A stretch of 23,724 nucleotides of DNA, taken from the IMG/VR virus record IMGVR_UViG_3300042691_001197, positions 1 to 23,724 of that record, one strand, 5' to 3'. Numbering within the stretch: the first letter of the stretch is position 1; each line of letters begins with the position of its first letter. Of this stretch, positions 8,633-15,189 are shown in pieces. Position numbers and translations under genes: made by a program. The notes under the pieces were generated by a model. It had not been told where the DNA came from, searched no databases, and worked only from the letters and a program-made list of their open reading frames with translations. The stretch is from a virus.

Positions 8633-10005
8633 TGGCAACAAAAATTCAGTTACGCAGAGATACCTATAGCAATTGGTATGACGCTAATCCAATTATGAGT
8701 GAAGGCGAAATTGCCTACGATTTAACCAATAATAATTTTAGAATTGGTGATGGATTAACTGCATGGCGTGATCTAATTACCTTTATTGATGCTAGTGCTA
8801 TATCTGGTGCAATTAGTGGTGCCGCTTTAACCTCTACAGATGATCTTCCTGAAGGTCTTCAAAATGTTTATTTCCAAAATGAACGTGTTGCAACTGCGCT
8901 TAATAGCGGCACACTAGACAACATCACATTCACTTATCAATCACTTGATGACACTATTGATGTATCAGTACCAACTGTTCAAGGAACTCAAGGTACACAG
9001 GGCGCAAGTATTCAAGGCGTACAAGGTACAACGGGAACACAAGGAACATTAGGTACACAAGGTGCTCAAGGCACTGCTGGTTTTGTTGGCTCTAATGGTG
9101 CTCAAGGTACACAAGGTACACAGGGCACTCAGGGAACCGAAGGAGCGCAAGGCGTTCAAGGTACACAAGGTACACAAGGAGTACAAGGTCAAGAAGGTGT
9201 AGGAACTCAAGGTACTGACGGTACTCAAGGTACACAGGGTGTCATGGGTACATCAGGCTCTTCATCATCTAACTTTAACTACACATTTAGCACAACTACC
9301 ACAGATTCAGATCCAGGTACTGGAACTATTCGGTTTAACAATGCAACCCAGAAGTCATCAACTTTTTTATACGTAAGCCATATTAATGACTTAGGTGTAG
9401 ACGTTGATGTTCTTTTAGCGCTTCTTAAACTAGATGACAATATTGTTGTTCAGAATAAGAGTGATTCAGATAAATACATTACTTTCAAAATAACTGGCTC
9501 TGTAACTATTGTGCCTAATAGTTACGTAAAGATCCCAGTAACAAGTACTGGCGATGGTGGAACAGGTAATGACTCCTTTGCTAACAACCAAGCAGTTGAA
9601 TTTATTACCTTTACAACTGGTCTTCAAGGACCAATTGGTGCACAGGGCGCAGTTGGTCCACAAGGAACTCAAGGTGTGCAAGGCACAGAGGGCACACAGG
9701 GTGTACAAGGAACTCAAGGTACGCAAGGAGTTCAAGGTACACTTGGAACCCAAGGTGTACAAGGAACCGAAGGTGCTCAGGGAACTGCTGGTTTTGTTGG
9801 TTCTAATGGAGCGCAAGGAACTCAGGGAACTCAAGGCACTGATGGAGCCCAGGGAGTTCAAGGCACTCAGGGAACTCAAGGAGTTCAAGGAACTACAGGT
9901 ACTCAAGGTATTGGTGGTACAAACGGTACTCAGGGAACTCAGGGAACTGAAGGACAAGTTGCCGCAGACCCAACAACTACCGTGCTTCTCTTTGGTGGAA
10001 TGTAA
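8632..10005 (+). CDS. Collagen-like fibre with Mtd-type N-terminal domain
   Basis: This is a 457-residue fibre. Residues 1-50 (ATKIQLRRDTYSNW ... LSEGEIAYD-like ... FRIGDGLTAWRDL) match the short beta-prism domain found at the N-terminus of major tropism determinant and many phage baseplate or fibre proteins. Residues 68-88 hold the STDDLPEGxxNxYF motif, also common in fibres. A first Gly-X-Y block (116-206), a globular module (207-329, DPGTGTIRFNNAT ... VEFITFTTG) related to modules A and A' of the 933-residue fibre, and a second block (330-442) follow. The short hydrophobic C-terminus (TTVLLFGGM) is unlike the other tips. About 43 residues at 144-186 recur at 381-420. No reverse transcriptase or variable repeat is visible, so the Mtd-like domain here is a structural anchor, not evidence for targeted mutagenesis. 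Confidence 0.8.
   Translation: MATKIQLRRDTYSNWYDANPIMSEGEIAYDLTNNNFRIGDGLTAWRDLITFIDASAISGAISGAALTSTDDLPEGLQNVYFQNERVATALNSGTLDNITFTYQSLDDTIDVSVPTVQGTQGTQGASIQGVQGTTGTQGTLGTQGAQGTAGFVGSNGAQGTQGTQGTQGTEGAQGVQGTQGTQGVQGQEGVGTQGTDGTQGTQGVMGTSGSSSSNFNYTFSTTTTDSDPGTGTIRFNNATQKSSTFLYVSHINDLGVDVDVLLALLKLDDNIVVQNKSDSDKYITFKITGSVTIVPNSYVKIPVTSTGDGGTGNDSFANNQAVEFITFTTGLQGPIGAQGAVGPQGTQGVQGTEGTQGVQGTQGTQGVQGTLGTQGVQGTEGAQGTAGFVGSNGAQGTQGTQGTDGAQGVQGTQGTQGVQGTTGTQGIGGTNGTQGTQGTEGQVAADPTTTVLLFGGM
8977..9252 (+). repeat. Collagen-like repeat block 1, Mtd-type fibre
   Basis: About 30 triplets with one register break (QEGVGTQG). Confidence 0.85.
9619..9957 (+). repeat. Collagen-like repeat block 2, Mtd-type fibre
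   Basis: About 37 triplets including GPI and GPQ, the only proline-containing triplets in this gene. Confidence 0.85.
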
Positions 10006-10737
10006 CTAAAGCAGTTCTGTACTACCTCTATGTATTTGGCTGTGTCGGGCTGCTGCCTGTAAGAACTTAATAGGACGATATTTACCTGGCTTTAGTGTGT
10101 ATGTAAAGAATGTCTTTTGATTCTCTTCTTTCTTCATTCTAAAGTTAAATATGTACCAATCAATTGGGCAGTTAATTCCCTTTGATTCAATGTCTTTGAT
10201 GGCTTTTTCTGCGCCACTCCTACTGACCATGTATCCAGCGCAGGACCACTGCTGATATGAGACACAGACATTTTCTGCGCCAATAGTGTGCTGATCTTCG
10301 TTGTAAGCAAAGAGCGAATCATCAGGAACAAAGAATGAAAAGAAATCCCAATCTAGTGGTAGTTCACCCATGTACGTTTCAATTAACAACTTAAAGTTTT
10401 TACTAACCAGGATGTCATCTTCAAACAAGATCATGGTGTCGTAGGTTGACTCTAGGAACTTCTTGTAGGCTAAGTAGTTACTTGCCCATACACCAACTAC
10501 TCCAGCAGATGATGGCCACGTCTCACCTGGTTTGCAGTAATCATGAACGGTGTTGACAGTAAAGCCAGGTGTCTGATTTACAAATGCCTCAGCCTTATCT
10601 GCTGTGTTTAGGTACATGGTTGGAGAGCCAAGACGAGGCAAGAAAGAGAGCGCCTCTACAATTCCGTCATACGATTGATTACGAAGGTTATTTCCAGTAT
10701 CGGTATGAAAGACCTCGTAGCAGGCATTATCTAGCAC
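10006..10737 (-). CDS. Glycosyltransferase family 25-like protein
   Basis: This 243-residue protein is read from GTG at 10737, which overlaps the stop of the upstream methyltransferase by seven bases (GTGCTAG). The GT25 pattern is clear: a mid region VVGVWASNYLAYKKFL (81-95) leads into a hydrophobic strand and the metal or nucleotide-binding FEDDI (105-109). GYMVSRSGAEKAI (168-180) and PIDWYIF (191-197) follow. GT25 contains bacterial lipopolysaccharide galactosyl- and glucosyltransferases and also eukaryotic and mimivirus collagen glycosyltransferases. The gene ends one base after the convergent collagen-like fibre gene. Substrate cannot be read from sequence: either a virion fibre or a host or phage polysaccharide. 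It is the last gene of the minus-strand cassette. Confidence 0.78.
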   Translation of the reverse strand: MLDNACYEVFHTDTGNNLRNQSYDGIVEALSFLPRLGSPTMYLNTADKAEAFVNQTPGFTVNTVHDYCKPGETWPSSAGVVGVWASNYLAYKKFLESTYDTMILFEDDILVSKNFKLLIETYMGELPLDWDFFSFFVPDDSLFAYNEDQHTIGAENVCVSYQQWSCAGYMVSRSGAEKAIKDIESKGINCPIDWYIFNFRMKKEENQKTFFTYTLKPGKYRPIKFLQAAARHSQIHRGSTELL

Positions 10738-11261
10738 TTCTTAATCCACATCTGATAACCAGATTCAATGATTGTGTATTGATCTTTACATACAGATAGG
10801 AAGCCGTCAACGCCTCTCTTAGGCTCTAGGAATAGATTGCCGTTGTAGTTCCATAGGTAGTCATCAAATGCCATGACGCCATTCTTCTCAAGAAGTTTAA
10901 AGGCGTTTAATCCATCGAGTGCCGTCTGTAGAGCGGTGTGATCGCCATCGATATAGATGAAGTTATAGGTACGAGTTGCAGTATTAAAGAAGGCGTCACT
11001 GGTCATTTTGTTCTTTGTAATACGTGGATCTTTAAATCGTGAGTCGTAATAATCTTCTACAGAAGTAAAGTCAATTGAATCATGGGCTGATTCTTCACTG
11101 CCTTCCCACGTATCCACATCATCAAGATACTCAATCTCACAATTATCTATAAGCCACTCAGTGGCATCGCCTGTGTATGTTCCAATTTGTAGAGCACGAA
11201 GTGGCTCATTAGGAACATGACGGAAGTACTTCTCTACATCTTTAAACCAATTAGGAAACAT
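10731..11261 (-). CDS. Class I SAM-dependent methyltransferase
   Basis: The core is about 176 residues. The S-adenosylmethionine motif I is LQIGTYTGDATEWL; the strand 2 region carries VDTWEGS; a YNFIYIDGDHT motif and VMAFDDYLW follow. This is the pattern of the Methyltransf_24-like class I family, often found with sugar- or peptide-modifying genes. The start is ambiguous. An ATG at 11294 would add 11 residues and overlap the TPR gene by 32 bases, while the ATG at 11261 lies one base after that gene's stop. I prefer 11261 because the protein then begins with MFPNWFKDVEKYF and follows coupled spacing. The likely substrate is a sugar hydroxyl or a carboxylate made by the neighbouring enzymes, which is inference. 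Confidence 0.75.
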   Translation of the reverse strand: MFPNWFKDVEKYFRHVPNEPLRALQIGTYTGDATEWLIDNCEIEYLDDVDTWEGSEESAHDSIDFTSVEDYYDSRFKDPRITKNKMTSDAFFNTATRTYNFIYIDGDHTALQTALDGLNAFKLLEKNGVMAFDDYLWNYNGNLFLEPKRGVDGFLSVCKDQYTIIESGYQMWIKKC

Positions 11262-11262
11262 A

Positions 11263-11823
11263 TTAGAACAACTTAAGGTTATTGAGACACCCATTTACAT
11301 ACTCTGGCGTCATCTGGTGATCATCGAGTAGATGCTGGAATAAAACTTTACTCTCTTCTTTGCGCCCTAACCACCATCCTGCTACGGCTTTCTCAAACAT
11401 CAAGCAGTAGGAGCCGTTGTAGTCGACGTGTGCTGGAAGTGGATTATTAAAAGTTGCTGTCGCATAGAGCAGCCCCATCTCTGCATAGGTGTAGCACTGC
11501 TGATACTCCTTGTTGCGTTCGTGGATCCGAGACAAGAGGAAGTACGCCTCTGGACGATTAGGAAGAAACGCAACAGCCTGCATGAGGTTGTGATACACGG
11601 TGCGATCTCTACCGCCTTGACGTGACCAGCACCATGACATCTTTAGTAATGATGTATAGGCAATAAGAGGATGTGTCTTGTAGCCGTACTCAGCGGCACG
11701 AAGGTAGAAGCCTGCGGCTGATGCGTACTGCTGTTGACGGTCGTACTCCTCTGCTAATGCGAAGTTTGTCTCAATGTCATACGGATCAGCAGCCAGTGCA
11801 ATTGTTAACTCTTTAATTGCCAT
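11263..11823 (-). CDS. Tetratricopeptide-repeat protein
   Basis: This 186-residue, mostly helical protein starts at ATG 11823, inside the end of the GH130-like gene (11-base overlap). A clear TPR lies at residues 18-47 (ETNFALAEEYDRQQQ then AAGFYLRAAEYG), and another at about 91-120 (PEAYFLLSRIHERNKEY then YAEMGLLY). The flanking helices fit two more degenerate repeats. TPR domains of this kind are common in phage and bacterial glycosyltransferase clusters, where they serve as protein-binding scaffolds or as accessory domains of glycosyltransferases. No catalytic motif is present. Its place between the sugar-active propeller and the methyltransferase suggests it holds the modifying enzymes together or presents the acceptor protein. 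Confidence 0.7.
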   Translation of the reverse strand: MAIKELTIALAADPYDIETNFALAEEYDRQQQYASAAGFYLRAAEYGYKTHPLIAYTSLLKMSWCWSRQGGRDRTVYHNLMQAVAFLPNRPEAYFLLSRIHERNKEYQQCYTYAEMGLLYATATFNNPLPAHVDYNGSYCLMFEKAVAGWWLGRKEESKVLFQHLLDDHQMTPEYVNGCLNNLKLF

Positions 11824-12814
11824 ACGCCATCGCCTCCGTGATCATTGCATTTACAACATCTTGTGGCACCTCTAGTACGAAGGCCGCATTATCTTGCACA
11901 CCAAAACTTAGCAGTAGTTTTTCATCACGAATAGCAGCGCCAACACAGAACTCAATAGGTGTATCAAGAAATGCAAATGACTTACTAAGTCCAACAAAGT
12001 TAAAGTCTTTATCCCACACGATCATTCGGTGACGATAGATAGAGTCTTTTTGATTGAGATAGTTTCTCCAGAGTTTAACTTCGTGAGTAAAGGCGATGTA
12101 ATAATTGCCCCATGAAACGATGTTAGTACCACCACGTTGATCAATAGGTACAGCAGGAGTATTTCTTGTCAGTACCTGCTCACACTCAGGAGTATCAGGA
12201 TTAGCCTTAACAACTTCAGTAGGCATTGCCCACTTCACAAAGTGATAAGGCATATCAAGGATAGGCATCCAGTTCTTCTCGCAGTACGAGTTAACATCAA
12301 TAGGAGGCGGTATACGAACTCGCTGAACCTCTTTAGCAATCCAGTTAGTTTTATCTAATTCAATCTTGGAGTACTCCATACGACCCTGACCATTAGGTGT
12401 GGTATCTCGACGAACACCGATGAGGTAGTAGTTGCCATCCCATTGAGTAATACGACAATCTTCTTCACCAACAAACTCCCAGATAGGTGGGACGTTTAAT
12501 TGTGAGTAGTCAACCTCCGTGTAGTTAATGATGTTGAGATCCTGATCAAGACGACAGAGGTAGTTGGTAGTAACTAGTCGTTGGTCTTTTTCAGGATGCA
12601 GGTAGGACAGAGGTCCCCATGGGCTGAAGAATCGTTGGTCTCTCTCGGCATGGTAGAGCGTGTAATTAACGTGGCGAATGTTAACAAGAATGTCGCCATC
12701 ATCGTCGATAAAAATTGACGGATTCATTAGACCCATACCAGAGGTGATGCTGTGCGGTAAAATAAGGGGCGCTAATTTGCCGCCCTGAGAAACCGATTTA
12801 TGCACCAAATTCAT
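11813..12814 (-). CDS. GH130-like five-bladed beta-propeller protein
   Basis: This 333-residue protein is the first gene of the minus-strand cassette. Motifs of the GH130/GH43-type five-bladed propeller fold appear in order: NPSI (31-34), GEEDCRI (116-122, where the family usually has EDPR with the catalytic Asp), CEKNWMP (178-184), RGGTNIV (227-233) with His244, and IEFCVGAA (287-294). GH130 enzymes are mannoside phosphorylases or hydrolases. Here the usual Pro of EDPR is Cys, and I cannot confirm the phosphate-binding residues, so it could be a phosphorylase, a glycosidase or a non-catalytic sugar-binding or transferase-like relative. No signal peptide is visible, so it acts in the infected cytoplasm or is packaged in the virion. 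It is coupled to the TPR gene by an 11-base overlap. Confidence 0.68.
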   Translation of the reverse strand: MNLVHKSVSQGGKLAPLILPHSITSGMGLMNPSIFIDDDGDILVNIRHVNYTLYHAERDQRFFSPWGPLSYLHPEKDQRLVTTNYLCRLDQDLNIINYTEVDYSQLNVPPIWEFVGEEDCRITQWDGNYYLIGVRRDTTPNGQGRMEYSKIELDKTNWIAKEVQRVRIPPPIDVNSYCEKNWMPILDMPYHFVKWAMPTEVVKANPDTPECEQVLTRNTPAVPIDQRGGTNIVSWGNYYIAFTHEVKLWRNYLNQKDSIYRHRMIVWDKDFNFVGLSKSFAFLDTPIEFCVGAAIRDEKLLLSFGVQDNAAFVLEVPQDVVNAMITEAMAYGN

Positions 12815-12882
12815 ACGGTTACTTTAGCCCACATAGCGTTTATGTACCAGTTAACCTATGCTTATCCCTTCGAAGGAGTCAC
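12815..12882. promoter_or_regulatory. Divergent intergenic region, presumed promoters
   Basis: This 68-base gap separates the minus-strand cassette from the plus-strand adhesin genes, so it should carry the start signal of the cassette and perhaps of the genes to the right. I see no good -35/-10 pair on either strand; AAGGAG at 12873-12878 is the ribosome site of the gene at 12883. Presence is inferred from gene orientation only. Confidence 0.3.
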
Positions 12883-13212
12883 ATGGCAACCACTTATAAA
12901 GTCTTGGGCCAATCAAATCCAAGCGCAACAACAGAAACCTCACTCTATTCACCATCAGGTGTTGCTGCAGTGGTTTCAACTCTCACTATTTGCAATCAGG
13001 CATCATCTGCTGCAACTTACCGTATTGCGGTTCGTCCATCAGCAGATGGATCAACAGCCGCAAAGCACTGGATTGTATATGGAGCCACAGTAGCGGCCTC
13101 TGACACCACTGCTCTTACGCTAGGTATCACACTAGCCGCTGGTGATTCAATCCGTGTCTATGCATCAAGTGCAACACTTTCATTCTCAGCATTCGGGAGC
13201 GAAATCTCCTAA
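12883..13212 (+). CDS. Small beta-rich virion protein
   Basis: This 109-residue protein has an excellent ribosome site (AAGGAG at 12873-12878, spacing four). The sequence is Ser/Thr/Ala rich with alternating hydrophobic strands: TSLYSPSGVAAVVSTLTICNQ, then YRIAVRPSADG, then LTLGITLAAGDSIRVYASSATLSFSAFG. This is a jelly-roll-like or beta-sandwich pattern seen in small phage virion proteins of aquatic phages. I recognise the general type but no specific function; decoration or fibre-base protein is plausible. A TAATG one-base overlap couples it to the next gene, so the two are probably made in similar amounts. Confidence 0.55.
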   Translation: MATTYKVLGQSNPSATTETSLYSPSGVAAVVSTLTICNQASSAATYRIAVRPSADGSTAAKHWIVYGATVAASDTTALTLGITLAAGDSIRVYASSATLSFSAFGSEIS

Positions 13213-14024
13213 TGAGTATCTCAACAGCAAATCCACAGGTAGCAACACTTACTCGTTATCGTTTTGTTGCTGTTGGTTCTGAGACATCAATCTCTGGCAT
13301 TGACGCCAACGGCGCCGTACTTGCTTATGTAGCAGGTAAAGAACAAGTATACATCAACGGTGTCCTTATGGTTCGTGGTCAAGATTACACAGCCACTAAC
13401 GGAACAAGTATCACAGGACTATCTGCCTTGGCAGTAAATGACGTTGTAGAGGTTCTTACCTTCTCTGAGTTTGTTATTGCTAATGCTGTAGATCAGACCC
13501 TAGTAAACTCTAAGGGTGATTTAATTGTTGCTACTGCAGATAACACAGTAACAAATGTGGCTGTTGGTTCCAATAATACTTTCCTAGTTGCTGACTCTGC
13601 TGAAGCATCTGGCGTCAAATGGTCCAACGTTTTAGTTGCTCCTGAAGAACGTACTACCGTATCTGCAACCGCTGCTACTGGAACAGTGCAATTTGATGCT
13701 CTTACTCAGGGCGTTCTTTATTACACAACAGACGCATCAGGTAACTGGACTTTAAATGTCCGTGGAAATAGCGGTACAACTCTTAACTCGATTCTAGCAG
13801 TTAACGATTCAATTACTGTATCATTTTTGGTAACTAATGGTTCCACTGCTCGTGTTCACTCTGCGTTAACTATTGATGGAAACGCTCAGACAGTTAAATG
13901 GTCTGGCGGTACAGCACCTGCTGCAGGTAACGCATCATCTATTGATGCCTACTCATTCACAATTATTAAGACAGCGTCAGCAACCTTCACCGTTCTTGGT
14001 GCTGGTCCAGTAAAGTACGCATAA
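13212..14024 (+). CDS. Tail-fibre-like virion protein
   Basis: This 270-residue protein is coupled to the preceding gene through TAATG. Residues 1-90 include YRFVAVGSETSISG and a KEQVYINGVLMVRGQDYT motif followed by LAVNDVVEVLTF, a short beta domain often repeated at the base of phage fibres. Residues 105-135 (GDLIVATADNTVTNVAVGSNNTFLVAD) are another fibre-type segment. Residues 145-270 (VQFDALTQGVLYYTTDASGNWTLNVRG ... VKWSGGTAPAAGNASSIDAYSFTIIKT) form a beta domain that I associate with structural proteins of T4-like marine phages. All point to a virion surface or fibre component. It may be the connector that carries the glycine-rich adhesins encoded next. No catalytic motif. Confidence 0.65.
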   Translation: MSISTANPQVATLTRYRFVAVGSETSISGIDANGAVLAYVAGKEQVYINGVLMVRGQDYTATNGTSITGLSALAVNDVVEVLTFSEFVIANAVDQTLVNSKGDLIVATADNTVTNVAVGSNNTFLVADSAEASGVKWSNVLVAPEERTTVSATAATGTVQFDALTQGVLYYTTDASGNWTLNVRGNSGTTLNSILAVNDSITVSFLVTNGSTARVHSALTIDGNAQTVKWSGGTAPAAGNASSIDAYSFTIIKTASATFTVLGAGPVKYA

Positions 14025-14038
14025 AGGCGGCCCAATAA

Positions 14039-14872
14039 ATGTCACCATTATTTTCTCCAGTATCAGCAGGTGGAGTTCCTAAAGCAACAGTAACTTCTAC
14101 TACTGGTTCTCCTACAGTTGATACATCATCTCGTGCTGGTAAGACTATTTATAAATTTACTGGCTCTGGCTCTATTACTGTTGGTACTGCTGGTACAGCA
14201 GAGATTTTAGTTGTAGGAGGAGGCGGTGCGGGCGGTTCTAGTTTTGGTACAAACGGAAGTTATACTCAAGGTGGCGGTGGTGCTGGAGGACTTGTATACA
14301 GCACATCTGTTTACTTTTCTGCAGGAAGTCAGACTGTAACAGTTGGTGCTGGTGGAGTTGGTGGAGCAAACACTACTACAAGAAATTCTACAAATGGTGG
14401 AACATCAAACGTTGGACCGTACTACGCAGTTGGTGGAGGTTGTGGTGGTGGTTCCGATAACAACAGCGGTTCTGGATACCAGATAACTGCAGATGGAAAA
14501 TCTGGCGGTTCAGGTGGAGGAGCATCAATTTTTGGAAACTCAGGAGGCGGTGTTACTGGACAAGGTAATGCTGGTGGTAATTCAACTAACGCTGCACAGT
14601 ATGCTGGCGGTGGCGGTGGCGGTTCGAGTGCTGCTGGTGGAAATGCTTCTAGCGGTACTGCTGGCGCTGGCGGTGCTGGTACATCCATTTCTATAACTGG
14701 TTCAGCCGTAACATATGCTGGTGGTGGAGGAACAGAAGGAAGCCAAGCAAATAGTGCTGGTGGTGCAGGGGGCGGAGGTGCTGCAACTGTTGCTGGCACT
14801 GCAAACCTTGGCGGTGGCGGGGGTAACAAAGCAAGTGGCGGTTCAGGTTACGTAGTGGTGGTGATTGGATAA
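14039..14872 (+). CDS. Glycine-rich tail adhesin (copy 1)
   Basis: This 277-residue protein has a short N-terminal domain (residues 1-50, ending TIYKFTGSGSITV), then AEILVVGGGGAGG, and from about residue 60 a glycine-rich body with runs of four to six Gly separated by Ser, Asn, Thr and Ala. It ends in GGSGYVVVVIG. This is the pattern of phage glycine-rich receptor-binding domains; in the gp38 adhesins of T-even-type phages such segments pack as polyglycine type II helices. The loops between Gly runs are the likely receptor-contact sites and vary quickly between phages. A TAATG overlap joins it to a small protein, and a second such pair follows. Specific receptor unknown. Confidence 0.75.
   Translation: MSPLFSPVSAGGVPKATVTSTTGSPTVDTSSRAGKTIYKFTGSGSITVGTAGTAEILVVGGGGAGGSSFGTNGSYTQGGGGAGGLVYSTSVYFSAGSQTVTVGAGGVGGANTTTRNSTNGGTSNVGPYYAVGGGCGGGSDNNSGSGYQITADGKSGGSGGGASIFGNSGGGVTGQGNAGGNSTNAAQYAGGGGGGSSAAGGNASSGTAGAGGAGTSISITGSAVTYAGGGGTEGSQANSAGGAGGGGAATVAGTANLGGGGGNKASGGSGYVVVVIG
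14215..14869 (+). repeat. Glycine-codon-rich low-complexity tract
   Basis: Runs of GGT, GGC and GGA codons encode the polyglycine body of adhesin copy 1. Confidence 0.8.
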
Positions 14873-15189
14873 TGGCACATTTTGCAAAAGTTGAAAATAA
14901 TATTGTACGTGATGTAATAGTTGTATCTAATTGTGCTATTGGAAATTGTATTGGACCAGAGCATTGGGACTATCAAGAGGAATACCACAAAGATCATGGC
15001 AATTTAGAATTTCCAGATACAGAACCACTTGGTCAACAAGTTTTGGCTGACTCTGGTTTTGAAGGAACGTGGTTGCAGACTTCCTATAACGGAACTTTTC
15101 GTGGAAAATTTGCGTCCGTGGGAATGATTTATGACGCCCAAAAAGATGAGTTTATTTATCCAGTATCAACAGAAGAGGTAACTGAATAA
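14872..15189 (+). CDS. Small MAHFA-type fibre-associated protein (copy 1)
   Basis: This 105-residue protein starts in the stop of the glycine-rich adhesin (TAATG). Pattern: MAHFAKVENNIVRDVIVV at the start; GFEGTWLQTSYNGTFRGKFASVGMIYDAQKDEFI in the C-terminal half (residues 62-96). I recognise this as a small protein common in aquatic phages near tail fibres, of unproven function. Copy 2 at 16215 keeps both the start and the GTWxQTSYNxxFxGKFAxxG core but lacks about 25 residues in the middle, including two Cys (residues 21 and 26) and HWDYQEEYHKDHG. The consistent pairing with a glycine-rich adhesin suggests a chaperone, a cap or a fibre subunit. Function is inference. Confidence 0.65.
   Translation: MAHFAKVENNIVRDVIVVSNCAIGNCIGPEHWDYQEEYHKDHGNLEFPDTEPLGQQVLADSGFEGTWLQTSYNGTFRGKFASVGMIYDAQKDEFIYPVSTEEVTE

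Noticed and set aside
8632-10005. Diversity-generating retroelement, suggested by the Mtd-like N-terminal domain
   Set aside because: No reverse transcriptase, template repeat or adenine-mutated variable repeat is visible; the protein ends in a collagen-like shaft, not a C-type lectin domain.
10731-11294. Longer start for the methyltransferase at ATG 11294
   Set aside because: It would overlap the TPR gene by 32 bases and adds a non-conserved-looking 11-residue leader; kept only as an alternative.
12800-13093. Plus-strand open frame overlapping the 12883 gene in another frame
   Set aside because: It crosses the cassette start and intergenic gap, lacks a ribosome site and has no recognisable protein pattern, while the 12883 frame has both.
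14422-14829. Proline-rich minus-strand frame opposite the glycine-rich adhesin
   Set aside because: Gly codons GGT/GGC/GGA read in reverse give Pro/Ala/Thr runs; no start signal or neighbours support it.
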